Shown here: positions 44,491 through 54,028 of the stretch, one piece after another
Layout of the letters: every line of letters starts with the position of its first letter
Numbering within the stretch: position 1 is the stretch's first letter
NCBI RefSeq assembly: GCF_000246855.1
Contig: NC_016609.1
Coordinates: 4,848,744-4,912,743 of the forward strand
Source: Niastella koreensis GR20-10
GTDB lineage: Bacteria; Bacteroidota; Bacteroidia; Chitinophagales; Chitinophagaceae
Reading direction: 5' to 3'
Length of the DNA: 64,000 nucleotides
Notes under the pieces: model-generated
The model's input: only the letters and a program-made list of their open reading frames with translations
Databases searched by the model: none
Told to the model about the DNA's origin: nothing
Program-made: the position numbers and the translations under genes

Positions 44491-47372
44491 CAGTTAAACG
44501 GTGTAGTTGCCGGAATAGCGCTGTATGCTTTTTTTAACCCACCGAAATCAATGCGGATCTCATCCACGATAACACCTGGATCTATTGCATATATTTTCAA
44601 AGTGTGTTGGCCTTTATTAAGATGTGGGATCTGAATGGTGCGCTCAGCCCGGTTACGTAAAACATTCTCTTTCCATTCCTCACTTCTGCCCACAGTTTTA
44701 AAGTCAACTACGGTAACCGGTCCATCATCGACAGATACTCCGTACCGCATACTGAAATTATTATTGAGCGGTTGAGTGGGTATGGTATAAACCGTAAGCT
44801 TTGGCGCCGCGGGTGTATAATTATCAAATTTATAGACAAGACTGGCACTATCCATTTTTATGCCTGAATCCCGGGTTTCGGATAAGCGGGTCACCTCGAA
44901 CGTAGCTCCTGTATAGCCCATATCTATCATTGACATCCACCAATAAGCATTCCCACTGTGATAGACTTCGAGATCCATTGCATGAATACAAACATATCCG
45001 TTATTCTCTGCATACTCGCCCCAATCAAAATCACCACGTCCTTTACCAAACGGTTTATGACATCTGACCATTACTTCCTTTTGTTTGCCGCTTCCTGTAA
45101 AAATGATCCTGCCGGTCAATTCTTCCTTCTTCCCAACTTTATCCCAATCAACGTCTACCCAAATCCGCACCTGGTTCTTTCCCCATTCCTTACTTAACGA
45201 TCCGCTTTTTTGAGAAAGCCTTATCCAGGTTGCAGAAACACTGACCTTCCATTCAACAGGTTTGTCGTCATTCAAAAAAACATCAATAAAGAACCGTTGT
45301 TTGTTTACATTATCGAAGTCTGGCAGCATTGTACCATTACCCGGTATCAATGAGGAATCTTTTGTAACAAAGCCTTCCGGTGCAATGCTCCAGCCAGCCG
45401 ATCTGTCAATAGTAAATGCCGGGATTTCCTGCTCCTGGTAAACGGGCAGGTTACGCGGTTTCATCGACATTATATTCTTCCATTTGCCACCCGACAACAC
45501 GTCGTTATAATAATCTGTTTCTTTTACGATGCTATCATAGGCAGCTTTTGACTGTGCCGCGTAATCAAAAGCGCTTAACCTGTTCTGTTTGGCGTAGTAG
45601 ATGGCTTTATCGCGGTACAGGAATTTTTTATTCATCCAGGCAGCGCAGACAACCGGGTAATAGATCAGTTGATAAAAAGCGGCCCTTGCACTTGTATCAA
45701 TAGTCAGCCGAAGTTCATTTACCTTTTTTACCAGCGTATCATACCTATCCAGTCGTTTTTGCGCTTCATCGCCATAATAAAAATGATTGTATTGCGTAGT
45801 GGTCGTTTGCGTAGTAGGTTCTGTCCGGCTCCAGCCCAAAAACTCCGGCCTTCGTTCAAATGCCAGTTGATAATATTCTAACATTAATCTTTCAGCATTG
45901 AAGTCATTTTTTACCTGCCAGAATTGGCGCCAGGTTCTCCACGGCGCAGCCTCCTTTGGAGGCAGTGAGTCAAAAGCCATTTTCAAAAAAAGTTCAATAT
46001 TATATTCGAGCGGTTTTATATCCCCCACATTCAACACCCACAATTTGGTGGCGCCTGCCCGCCGGGCCTTATCCATTTCTTCATACATCAATCCCGGATG
46101 GGTAGAAGGCAGCCAGAGATAATCATGCGGCCGGCCCCAGTAAGAAGTATGGTAATAAACACCGGAACCGCCGGAGCGTTTTTGTTCCTCTGGAGTACTT
46201 AAACGCTGGATGTACCCATAATTATCATCGGGCCATACCAGCGTGATGTCATCAGGAATTTTCAATCCATTATCATAAATATCCAGCACTTCTTTATATG
46301 CGGTAAATACCTGCAGAATAGAATCTGTTTTTACGCCCCGGTATTTTTCCAGCAAACCCCGCTGATCTTTTATGATCTGCTCCAGTAACGGTACGGCCTC
46401 TTTGGCGCTTTTTACACCCTCCATACCGCTGTCGTGCACGCCCCGCATGCCCATGGTATAAATAGCTTCGAGGGCAGTTGATTCTTTTACCCGGCTTTCC
46501 CAGTACTGATACACCTTGTCTTTATTGGTGAAATAATTAAAGGGCCCCATCTTTTTTTCGTCCCACTCGCTTACATTGTTACGCAACATCGGCTCGGCAT
46601 GGGAGGTACCCAACACAATGCCATACTCTTCCGCCATCTTTCTGTTTCCCGGATAGCTAAAAAAGGCTTTGGTACTGGGGTGCATGGCAGGCCAGATGAG
46701 ATTGGCTTTTAAGCGTAATAACAACTCAAATACTTTGGCATATGTCTTTGGACCTATATCTCCGGTTTCGGGTTCAAATGTTTTGGCCGCCCAGGGTTGC
46801 AGTCCCCAGTCTTCATCATTGATAAAAATGCCGCGGTATTTCACCGTAGGTGGCCTGGAGATCTCCGGAGATAATGTAAACGTCAATTCCTTTCGTGGCT
46901 TCACCGGCACATCGGCCCACCAGTACCAGGGCGATACGCCCAATAATGATGAAATGGAAAAAACGCCAAAGGCTGTTCCGCGGGTGTCGCTGCCCGCAAT
47001 TACCAATGCGCTTGAAATAAGGCTATTGGGATTTTCAATTACCATGGTTCCGTAACATTCCCACCTGCCACGTACACTATCCAATGCTGTACGGTTGCCA
47101 ACAAATTCTTTTATGAGTAAAGAAGTAATATTTCCAATTACAATTACATTACCTTTTGCATTAGCCACATCCGTGATAACCGGTGGCTGGTTACCGGTTA
47201 CCATCTTTATATCATTCGCCAGTAAATGTGCGGTGATAGAATCCAGTTTAGGTCCGGAAGGACTGTACAGGATCTGTAACCCTTTTCCCTTATCGGTGAA
47301 TGAAAAATCCTGTGCCCGGGAGAAGCCCGGTAATAACAGTAGAAACAGAAATGTTCTGTAGAATAAATTCAT
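44475..47372 (-). CDS. Glycoside hydrolase family 115 (xylan alpha-glucuronidase type), 965 aa
   Basis: An exported enzyme with signal peptide (MNLFYRTFLFLLLLPGFSRA). Family features in order are an N-terminal alpha/beta domain (LLANDIKMVTGNQPP), the TIM-barrel region with YRGIFINDEDWGLQPWA and LKANLIWPAMHPSTKAF, then GTSHAEPMLRNNVSEWD and LVWPDDNYGYIQRLS, a helical domain (FWQVKNDFNAERLMLEYYQL), and a C-terminal beta domain after residue 800. Family 115 removes 4-O-methylglucuronic acid from xylan, including internal residues. No SusC/D or xylanase gene is next to it, so it may be a stand-alone hemicellulose enzyme. The start at 47372 is required for the signal peptide. Confidence 0.92.
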   Translation of the reverse strand: MNLFYRTFLFLLLLPGFSRAQDFSFTDKGKGLQILYSPSGPKLDSITAHLLANDIKMVTGNQPPVITDVANAKGNVIVIGNITSLLIKEFVGNRTALDSVRGRWECYGTMVIENPNSLISSALVIAGSDTRGTAFGVFSISSLLGVSPWYWWADVPVKPRKELTFTLSPEISRPPTVKYRGIFINDEDWGLQPWAAKTFEPETGDIGPKTYAKVFELLLRLKANLIWPAMHPSTKAFFSYPGNRKMAEEYGIVLGTSHAEPMLRNNVSEWDEKKMGPFNYFTNKDKVYQYWESRVKESTALEAIYTMGMRGVHDSGMEGVKSAKEAVPLLEQIIKDQRGLLEKYRGVKTDSILQVFTAYKEVLDIYDNGLKIPDDITLVWPDDNYGYIQRLSTPEEQKRSGGSGVYYHTSYWGRPHDYLWLPSTHPGLMYEEMDKARRAGATKLWVLNVGDIKPLEYNIELFLKMAFDSLPPKEAAPWRTWRQFWQVKNDFNAERLMLEYYQLAFERRPEFLGWSRTEPTTQTTTTQYNHFYYGDEAQKRLDRYDTLVKKVNELRLTIDTSARAAFYQLIYYPVVCAAWMNKKFLYRDKAIYYAKQNRLSAFDYAAQSKAAYDSIVKETDYYNDVLSGGKWKNIMSMKPRNLPVYQEQEIPAFTIDRSAGWSIAPEGFVTKDSSLIPGNGTMLPDFDNVNKQRFFIDVFLNDDKPVEWKVSVSATWIRLSQKSGSLSKEWGKNQVRIWVDVDWDKVGKKEELTGRIIFTGSGKQKEVMVRCHKPFGKGRGDFDWGEYAENNGYVCIHAMDLEVYHSGNAYWWMSMIDMGYTGATFEVTRLSETRDSGIKMDSASLVYKFDNYTPAAPKLTVYTIPTQPLNNNFSMRYGVSVDDGPVTVVDFKTVGRSEEWKENVLRNRAERTIQIPHLNKGQHTLKIYAIDPGVIVDEIRIDFGGLKKAYSAIPATTPFNWHNRY

Positions 47373-47481
47373 ATGGCAATTATGGGAGGTGAAATTACAG
47401 TACTTCATTCACAAACCAGCCTGTACTGTCCGGGGTGCAGGCCAATAGCCAGGGTTTGTGTATATTCGTTTCTTTACACCA

Positions 47482-48564
47482 ATGGGCGACTCAACAATCA
47501 ACCTTCCTGCTGGCCTTCAACGCCCCGGCTTTCGCGCGCTGGATGGACTCAGGGGCGTTTCCATCGCCATCGTAATAATAGCCCACACCTTCACTCCTTT
47601 TTTGGGCAGTAATTATGCCGGCCTTATTGGCGTCTATGTGTTCTTTGTGATCAGCGGCTTTTTAATAACCACCCTGCTGCTTAAAGAAAGACTGCAATAT
47701 GGCAGCATCAGTCTTAAAGGCTTTTATATTCGCCGTTGCCTCCGCATTCTGCCGGTTGCTTACGGCTTCTTACTCGTGTTGATTTGTTTGAATTATATTT
47801 TCAGGCTGGCCATTCCAGGCCGGTCCTTTATAACCTGTTTCCTGTTTATAAAAAACTTACCCGTTCTTCAAAATTTCGATTGGTATACCGGACATTTCTG
47901 GAGCCTGGGCGTGGAGGAACAATTTTACCTGCTATTCCCCATCTTACTTGTAACGCTGAGTGTACGTAATTACAAAAGATTAATAGTTTGTTTGATCGTT
48001 ATTTTACCAATTTTATCATACATCCATACCAAAAAACTGGATACTGATGTCCCTGGATTTATTTATGATGCAATAAGCTGGGTGGTGAATTTATTTGGGG
48101 GCGGAACCGTGTTGATCCTGACAGGTTCTCTTTTTTCCATTCTGCTGTTAACCCAAAACAGGTTTATCACCTTCGTTAATGACAAGGCGCCTGCAATTAG
48201 CTCCTTGCTGTTATTTATAGTTAGCAGCATTCTCTTATATCCCACACTGCCCGCAACGGTACGCTTATTTTCGGTACCGGTCTTTGGCTTTATAGTAGCC
48301 TTCGTGATAATTCTTAATTTAAAAGAAGAAGCTATTTTCGGCCGCCTGCTGGAATATGGGTGGATGAAAAAACTGGGGGTCCTTTCTTATAGCCTGTACA
48401 TCTGGCAGCAACTGTTCACCTACAAACAACCCTGGCACCATGCCGGCAAGAATGGCTGGCTGTTATTGTTAAACCTGGCAACGCTTTTGATCGTTGCTAT
48501 TTTATCCTATTCATTGTATGAGAAGAAATTTCTCAATTACAAGAAACGTTTCAAAAGAGTATAG
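47482..48564 (+). CDS. Acyltransferase family 3 membrane protein (OafA/YrhL type), 360 aa
   Basis: Integral membrane O-acyltransferase with about ten hydrophobic helices. The family opening FRALDGLRGVSIAIVIIAHT contains the conserved His, and the R-x-x-R-I-x-P motif (GFYIRRCLRILPV) follows. WSLGVEEQFYLLFP is the third signature. It would acetylate or acylate a cell-surface sugar. It lacks a C-terminal SGNH domain. The ATG at 47482 is preferred; a GTG at 47458 would add eight residues. Confidence 0.9.
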   Translation: MGDSTINLPAGLQRPGFRALDGLRGVSIAIVIIAHTFTPFLGSNYAGLIGVYVFFVISGFLITTLLLKERLQYGSISLKGFYIRRCLRILPVAYGFLLVLICLNYIFRLAIPGRSFITCFLFIKNLPVLQNFDWYTGHFWSLGVEEQFYLLFPILLVTLSVRNYKRLIVCLIVILPILSYIHTKKLDTDVPGFIYDAISWVVNLFGGGTVLILTGSLFSILLLTQNRFITFVNDKAPAISSLLLFIVSSILLYPTLPATVRLFSVPVFGFIVAFVIILNLKEEAIFGRLLEYGWMKKLGVLSYSLYIWQQLFTYKQPWHHAGKNGWLLLLNLATLLIVAILSYSLYEKKFLNYKKRFKRV

Positions 48565-48565
48565 T

Positions 48566-49387
48566 TTATAACGCCCATACAAAGTCCAGCATTTTTTTCC
48601 TGGCACGTTCATCAGGTAATGTCCCCTCGCCTGCTTTCATATTATCGGCCATGTGTTTGGCGTTGGAAGAAGCAGGGATCACGCAGGTTACAGCAGGATG
48701 CCCTATAATATATTTCAACAGAAAAGCGCCCCAGCTTTCAATACCTAAATCGGCTGCCCAGCCAGGTAAGGGTTCGTTTTTCAAATGTGCAAACAGCCGC
48801 CCCTGGCCAAATGGTCTGTTGATGAGCGTAGCCACGCCCAGTTCGGCTGCAACGGACAGTAACTGGTCTTCCGCGTCCCGTTCCAGCATGGAATAATTGA
48901 ACTGCACAAAATCAATGGGCTCGGTGCGCATTACCTTTTCCAGGTCATCGTAACTACCGGAGGTGTAATGCGTAATGCCGAGATACCTGATCTTTCCGGC
49001 TTCCTTCCATTCTCTTAATACCGGCAGATGCGTTTTCCAATCGGTGAGATTATGGATCTGCATCAGGTCAATCACCTTGCGACCCATCAGCTCCATGGAA
49101 TGTTCCATTTGCCTGATGCCATGTTCTAACCCTCTTGTCCAGACCTTGGTAGCATAAAATAATTCATTGGCAAAGGGCGCCTTACCGGTAAGCATACCTA
49201 CCATTCGCTCGGCATTGCCATACATGGGCGAACTATCCAGCAGGCGGCCGCCTCCCTGGTAAAAGATGTTCAGAACGTTTGCCAGTGAGTCGATAGCCGT
49301 TTTATTATTGGTATCAAACGTGCTGTACGTACCCATCCCTATTACGGGAATGGTTTCGCCGGTGGAGGGAATTGTTCTGCTGATCAT
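48566..49387 (-). CDS. Aldo/keto reductase, 273 aa
   Basis: TIM-barrel NADPH-dependent reductase. The catalytic tetrad, numbered from the longer start at 49408, is Asp58 (LLDSSPMYGNAE), Tyr63, Lys88 (ATKVW) and His119 (LMQIHNLTDW). The C-terminal cofactor motif is VIPASSNAKHMADNM. The start at 49387 gives the usual MISRTIPSTGE opening. The substrate is unknown. It is convergent with the acyltransferase gene, 1 nt apart. Confidence 0.9.
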   Translation of the reverse strand: MISRTIPSTGETIPVIGMGTYSTFDTNNKTAIDSLANVLNIFYQGGGRLLDSSPMYGNAERMVGMLTGKAPFANELFYATKVWTRGLEHGIRQMEHSMELMGRKVIDLMQIHNLTDWKTHLPVLREWKEAGKIRYLGITHYTSGSYDDLEKVMRTEPIDFVQFNYSMLERDAEDQLLSVAAELGVATLINRPFGQGRLFAHLKNEPLPGWAADLGIESWGAFLLKYIIGHPAVTCVIPASSNAKHMADNMKAGEGTLPDERARKKMLDFVWAL

Positions 49388-49485
49388 GAACGATGGATTA
49401 GGAATCATTAAAATTAAGAAAGATTATTATTCCAAACTTATGCACTTTCCCCATTTTTGCATCTGCTATTACAATACAGGCTCCC

Positions 49486-50409
49486 ATGAAGCACATTACC
49501 ACCCTAATAATTTTATTGTTGACGTCGGCATTTGCCATTGGCAATGAGATCGATAATTTAAAAACGAATGAAGATGTGCAGGAATTCCTCTGCAAAGTAA
49601 ATAAATACCTGGATGACATATTCCATACCGTCAACAAAATCCCCGACAATTCTCCTTTTGGAAAAGGGAAATTCTTTAAACTTGACCTGGACCAGAATGG
49701 CCTTACCGACCTTGTTGTGAACGGCAAATATCTGCTGGCTGTAACCGACAATGGGAACGGCAAATTTCATATTCACAGCATTGATAAGGGCGCTTTTACC
49801 CTGTTCAAATACACGTTAACAGATATAATCAAAATCAACAAAACACCATTACTTGTAATCAAAGGCTACCCCGGCAGGCTGTCGAACAGAGATACTACCA
49901 CAAAAGACACCCTGGTGCTGCGACCAGGTGGTTTTGCAGAATATAATCCTGCTCCCGATAAATTGACAATTGAAGAGATCAATTTTGAAACCAGCGGCTG
50001 CTATGGAGAATGCCCTATCTTTGAGTTATCTATCAAAGCCGACAAAAGCGCCAACTTCAACGCCATTGAGTACAACGATAAAAAAGGAGAATTTAAAACA
50101 ATTATAGACGACTCCACCTACCTGCAACTGATAGCAACGATCAACTACATTAAGCTCCCTTCACTTAAAAACAAATACCGGGTAAATTGGACCGATGACC
50201 AAACTGTAACGCTGGAAATAAAATATAACAATGGCCAGATTAAAAAGATAGAAGATTATGGCGCCATTGGCACATTCGGCCTGGAAAATTTGTATGACCA
50301 ATTGTTTTCTTTAAGAGGTACGCAGCATTGGAATAATAATGGTCACGGTCCGGTCCTTACTCGTCCTTCCAGGCCACTTTTTGTACCGCAGTATGGGGCG
50401 CTGCAATAA
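49486..50409 (+). CDS. Exported DUF6438-type protein, 307 aa
   Basis: A signal peptide (MKHITTLIILLLTSAFAIGN) precedes an N-terminal region with a calcium-like loop (LDLDQNGLTDLVVNGKYLLA). Residues 160-280 match the domain known as DUF6438, recognised by ETSGCYGECPIFELSI and the following strands. Function is unknown. The last 53 bases overlap the 3' end of the opposing nitrilase gene, so one of the two ends may be shorter than annotated, or the overlap is real. Confidence 0.75.
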   Translation: MKHITTLIILLLTSAFAIGNEIDNLKTNEDVQEFLCKVNKYLDDIFHTVNKIPDNSPFGKGKFFKLDLDQNGLTDLVVNGKYLLAVTDNGNGKFHIHSIDKGAFTLFKYTLTDIIKINKTPLLVIKGYPGRLSNRDTTTKDTLVLRPGGFAEYNPAPDKLTIEEINFETSGCYGECPIFELSIKADKSANFNAIEYNDKKGEFKTIIDDSTYLQLIATINYIKLPSLKNKYRVNWTDDQTVTLEIKYNNGQIKKIEDYGAIGTFGLENLYDQLFSLRGTQHWNNNGHGPVLTRPSRPLFVPQYGALQ

Positions 50410-51304
50410 TGTGGCCATACAATTCAGGCCGCCGGGCGTTTTTATACCGGTAACCGCCCGCCTGCGTTAGCTTTTGCGGTGTTAATGTGGCAATGGCAAG
50501 ATCATTCCCTAACTGGCGGCACTCGGCCAACACATCCCCAAACGGATCGAGGATCATGCTGCACCCATTCTTTAACTGGTCATCATCCATTCCTACCGGG
50601 TTGGAGAAAACGACATAAACGCCATTATCGTAGGCCCGTGCAGGTAACCATTTCATCAGCCAGCTCCGGCCTTTCAGTCCATCAAACTCCGCCCGCAACA
50701 AGGTAGGATCTTCTTCCCGCTTTTGCCATAGTTCCGGATCAACAAAACCAGCACCTGGCCGGGGTGAAGGCGTGCACATGGTTACATGCGGCATAAAAAT
50801 AATATCGGCGCCCAGCAAAGTGGTGGCCCTTACATTTTCAATAATGTTATTATCGTAACAGATCAGGATCCCGCATTTCCAACCCAACAGGTCAAATACC
50901 ACGTATTCATTACCGGGTGTAAGGTGCGGATTGATGAACGGATGCAACTTGCGGTATTTGGCCATCAGCCCATTTTTATCTACACATACATAGGCTTTGT
51001 GTAAGGCGCCGCTTGTAGTTTTCTCGAACAACCCGGCTAAAATAACTATGTCCAGTTCCCGGGCAATGGCTGTCAATGACTGCATGCTCTCCCCTTCGGG
51101 AATTAACTCAGCAATGGCAGTAAGCTGCGCTTTATTGAGGTGGCGGGCAAATGTATACCCGGTAACAGAACATTCATGAAAGGCAATCACCTGGGCGCCC
51201 TGTGCCCTTGCCTGTGCCGCCATTTGTCGAATAATACTCAGGTTATACGCCTTATCATCACTGCGATTTTCAAATTGCGCCGTAGCGATCTTTATTGGTT
51301 CCAT
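50357..51304 (-). CDS. Nitrilase-family carbon-nitrogen hydrolase, 315 aa
   Basis: The catalytic triad of the nitrilase superfamily is complete: Glu44 (AFHECSVTGY), Lys119 (AKYRKLHPF) and Cys149 (GILICYDNN). The length fits the branch of amidases and N-carbamoyl hydrolases. It would cleave a linear or cyclic amide; the substrate is unknown. It is divergent neither from nor into an operon, but ends overlapping the DUF6438 gene. The AraC gene 53 nt upstream is on the same strand and may be its regulator. Confidence 0.9.
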   Translation of the reverse strand: MEPIKIATAQFENRSDDKAYNLSIIRQMAAQARAQGAQVIAFHECSVTGYTFARHLNKAQLTAIAELIPEGESMQSLTAIARELDIVILAGLFEKTTSGALHKAYVCVDKNGLMAKYRKLHPFINPHLTPGNEYVVFDLLGWKCGILICYDNNIIENVRATTLLGADIIFMPHVTMCTPSPRPGAGFVDPELWQKREEDPTLLRAEFDGLKGRSWLMKWLPARAYDNGVYVVFSNPVGMDDDQLKNGCSMILDPFGDVLAECRQLGNDLAIATLTPQKLTQAGGYRYKNARRPELYGHIIAAPHTAVQKVAWKDE

Positions 51305-51356
51305 ATAGCAAAGCTAGCAGGACTCAATGGGGGCAGATTGTATAATTCCGACAATC

Positions 51357-52151
51357 TTACAACCGGAGGAAATTCAGGGCCAGGGGATGCGCCTGGGCAT
51401 GATACTGATGCGGAGTGATGCCGGTATATTTTTTAAACTCTTTTATAAAATGCGCCTGATCAAAATAACCACTATCATACGCCACGCCGGTTAATAGACG
51501 TCCCGATATCCGTTGCATTCTTTTGGCACTATGGGTAAGCCGGATAACATCCACCAACCGTTTTGGGGTTATACCTATATGCAGTTTAAATTTTCTTTCC
51601 AGTGTTCGTTCATTCACCGGCAATGATTTGAGCAGTGATTCTACAGATACAATCCCGTGCCGGCTGTTTATATACTGCACCGCCTGAACGATCAACGGAT
51701 CAGGATTGGGTTCTTTATCGATCGCCTGCAGGAAGAAGTTATCCAGCAATCTTACACGGTCATGCACATCCTGTGCGTTTGCTAATCTATTTGTTATTGT
51801 AGTTACCTCCCGGCCTAACACTTCCGCTGCCGGAAACAAACCATTCAACCATTCTGTTGCCGGTATGCCCCATACATGATAAGCCGCATAGGGTTGCAGC
51901 ACTGCCACCACCCAGTTGATGCTGCCGGTAAGTAACAAATCGTGGTAGGTGCTTACCTGTCCGTATACCCAGCAGGTGTGTTGGGCAGGAGCCGCATCTG
52001 TAGTGCACAGCGTTGCATTATTAAGATTAAAGACCAACCCGGTATTGCCATCTGCAAACAACCGGTGTACACTGGCTGCAGTTGACGCACCATCCAGCAC
52101 CAGGTAGTGCCTGACGAGATTGGTCAGAGCGGGATGTGGCCGTAATTGCAT
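51357..52151 (-). CDS. AraC-family transcriptional regulator, 264 aa
   Basis: An N-terminal effector domain of the DUF6597 kind (HPALTNLVRHYLVLDGA, VYGQVSTYHDLLLTG) is followed by the AraC DNA-binding domain at 160-264. Its helices read VESLLKSLPVNERTLERKF and LLTGVAYDSGYFDQAHFIKE, ending GITPHQYH. It lies upstream of the nitrilase gene on the same strand and is divergent from the DoxX-like gene, either of which may be its target. Confidence 0.9.
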   Translation of the reverse strand: MQLRPHPALTNLVRHYLVLDGASTAASVHRLFADGNTGLVFNLNNATLCTTDAAPAQHTCWVYGQVSTYHDLLLTGSINWVVAVLQPYAAYHVWGIPATEWLNGLFPAAEVLGREVTTITNRLANAQDVHDRVRLLDNFFLQAIDKEPNPDPLIVQAVQYINSRHGIVSVESLLKSLPVNERTLERKFKLHIGITPKRLVDVIRLTHSAKRMQRISGRLLTGVAYDSGYFDQAHFIKEFKKYTGITPHQYHAQAHPLALNFLRL

Positions 52152-52289
52152 GAAAGGAGGAATTGATCTGTAAATTTACCCCAATACGGTAAAACGATTT
52201 CCTGTTTATTGAGATTATTTAATAAATTTAGCAGAGCTGCTACGAGGTATGATATAAGTATAATTCAACATACTTACAAACTAACCAAC

Positions 52290-53135
52290 ATGATCCCTGC
52301 TTATTTACGACAAGCCAGCATTACAACCGCACGCATTTTCTTTGGCATTGGCATAATGGGTATTGGCATACAGCATTTCATTTATTCGGCATTTCGCCCG
52401 GTCATATTGCCGGCCTGGCCTCACTGGCTGCAAACACCTGTGCTTGCCTATTTGATTGGCGTTGCTATTGTCGCTGCCGGCGCATTGATCTTATTAGGCA
52501 GAAATAAAAAAAATGTTTCCCTGCTGCTGGGCAGCTTTTTATTGTTTTGCCTGGTATTTATTCAATGCCCTTACATCCTCTTTGGTCAACCTAACTCCCC
52601 TGCACACCTTGGTTTATGGACAGACCCGCTTAAAGAACTGGCCCTTTCGGGCGGTGCTTTTGTTATAGCAGGGATCTCAGCCAACTCCCCTAAACAAGCC
52701 ACATTTTCGGTTATCGAAAAACTCGTCCCATTCGGAAAATTCTTCTTTGCCACCACCCTGTTGTTGTTTGGCATCGATCACTTCTTTTATACTGAGTTTG
52801 TCGCTACCCTGGTGCCGGCATGGGTGCCCGACCATACCTTCTGGACATACCTTGCCGGGGTTGCCCTGATAGGTACCGGTACCGCTATTATTTTAAAGAT
52901 CAGGAGAAGAAGAATAGCCCTGCTGGCAAGCGCCATGCTCTTCGGCTGGCTGATCCTGCTTCACATTCCCCGCGCCATGGCCGATCCTTATGGGGCAAAG
53001 GGCAATGAAATTACCAGTGTATTTGAAGCGCTTGCGTTTAGCGGTATTGCACTGGGAATTGCGGTTATGCAAAAATCTGTAATGAACAACGCTGCTGTTA
53101 CAGTAACAAGCACCAAAGCGGTGGCTGTTAATTGA
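52290..53135 (+). CDS. DoxX-like integral membrane protein, 281 aa
   Basis: Seven to eight hydrophobic helices arranged as a duplicated four-helix unit: FFGIGIMGIGIQHFIYSAFR in the first half and LLLFGIDHFFYTEFVATLVP in the second, each with a conserved I-x-H-F-x-Y and PAWP/PAWVP. This is the DoxX/DoxD-like pattern. Function is unknown; relatives are linked to redox or quinone processes. The start is the ATG at 52290, which gives a clean membrane protein; the in-frame codons from 52209 are judged non-coding. Confidence 0.8.
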   Translation: MIPAYLRQASITTARIFFGIGIMGIGIQHFIYSAFRPVILPAWPHWLQTPVLAYLIGVAIVAAGALILLGRNKKNVSLLLGSFLLFCLVFIQCPYILFGQPNSPAHLGLWTDPLKELALSGGAFVIAGISANSPKQATFSVIEKLVPFGKFFFATTLLLFGIDHFFYTEFVATLVPAWVPDHTFWTYLAGVALIGTGTAIILKIRRRRIALLASAMLFGWLILLHIPRAMADPYGAKGNEITSVFEALAFSGIALGIAVMQKSVMNNAAVTVTSTKAVAVN

Positions 53136-53153
53136 TATTTACCGTTACATCCC

Positions 53154-53216
53154 TGTAATGCATCGTTTCCGGTCTGCAATGATTCGTTTCCTGGCTGCAA
53201 CGAATCGTTTTCAGCC
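53154..53216 (+). repeat. Three tandem 21-bp repeats
   Basis: Units at 53154, 53175 and 53196, each TG(T/C)AA-YG-N-N-TCGTTT followed by a variable end, with an exact 21-bp period and a few substitutions. They lie between the DoxX-like and GNAT genes. Two helical turns per unit would place them on one DNA face. Confidence 0.7.
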
Positions 53217-53375
53217 TAAAGAGACCTCATTACAGGCCGTTATTATACCAAAACAGGCAAACAACGATCCATTGCACACTGGAATCTCCCTGCATTTTTT
53301 TTATTCCATCTGATCTACCGTACTCCCCCGTTTCTGCTCCTGTTTATTGATTATTCTCCTTATTACCTTTGCACT

Positions 53376-53864
53376 ATGAGCAACGGACATTCCTTTATTA
53401 TAAAAAAAGCAGCTACTACCACAGACTTTGAAAACGGAAAGCTACTGTTTCTTCAATACATTAAATCCCTGAGTTTTGAACTGAGCTTCCAGGATGTTGA
53501 CAGGGAACTGGAAGAAATTCATCTCGAATACAATGGGCCTACCGGGGTGCTGTTACTGGTTTATGATTGGGAGAAAGCCATTGCCTGCGCGGGGGTCAGA
53601 AAGATTGACGACAAGATTTCAGAGTTAAAAAGAATGTTTGTTGACCCCGCCTATCGTGGCCACCAATTGGGTAAGCAGCTGCTGCAACTTTCGCTCGATG
53701 AGGCCAGGCTGTTAGGTTATAAGGCTATCCGCCTCGATACTGTTCCGGAAATGCAGGCAGCCATCAAACTTTACACAGCGGCTGGGTTCTACCCCATTGA
53801 ACCTTACCGGTTCAACCCCATGCCAGGAGCTATTTATATGGAGAAAGCACTAAACGCTGGCTAA
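53376..53864 (+). CDS. GNAT-family N-acetyltransferase, 162 aa
   Basis: Acetyl-CoA-dependent acetyltransferase. The central strand ISELKRMFVDPAYRG leads into the acetyl-CoA pyrophosphate loop (R-G-H-Q-L-G-K), and IRLDTVPEMQAAIKLYTAAG with YPIEPYRFNP forms the C-terminal part. The acceptor is unknown. It has its own short upstream region, and the following region contains degenerate repeats and the terminator of the SusD gene. Confidence 0.88.
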   Translation: MSNGHSFIIKKAATTTDFENGKLLFLQYIKSLSFELSFQDVDRELEEIHLEYNGPTGVLLLVYDWEKAIACAGVRKIDDKISELKRMFVDPAYRGHQLGKQLLQLSLDEARLLGYKAIRLDTVPEMQAAIKLYTAAGFYPIEPYRFNPMPGAIYMEKALNAG

Positions 53865-53867
53865 AAG

Positions 53868-53977
53868 CTTAAGGCCGAAGGCTAAAGGCTTAACGTTGAA
53901 CGCGGAAGGCTGAAGGCCAAAGGCGAAAACCACCCATTCGCGAGTAAGCGTTAAGCCTTCAGCGTTTAGCGTTAAGC
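53868..53977. repeat. Degenerate GGCTTAA/GGCTGAAGG repeats
   Basis: Short variants of AAGGCTNAAGG and, in inverted form, TTAAGCCTTCAGC alternate over about 110 nt. They could fold into a long imperfect hairpin. No gene is seen. Confidence 0.5.
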
Positions 53978-54010
53978 AAAAAGGCCCCCGGACAATTCGG
54001 AGGCCTTTTA
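53978..54010 (-). terminator. Terminator of the SusC/SusD operon
   Basis: A stem of eight pairs (AAAAGGCC with GGCCTTTT), extended by C-G pairs, lies 20 nt after the SusD stop on the minus strand. Confidence 0.7.
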
Positions 54011-54028
54011 ATTAATATTTACAACATG

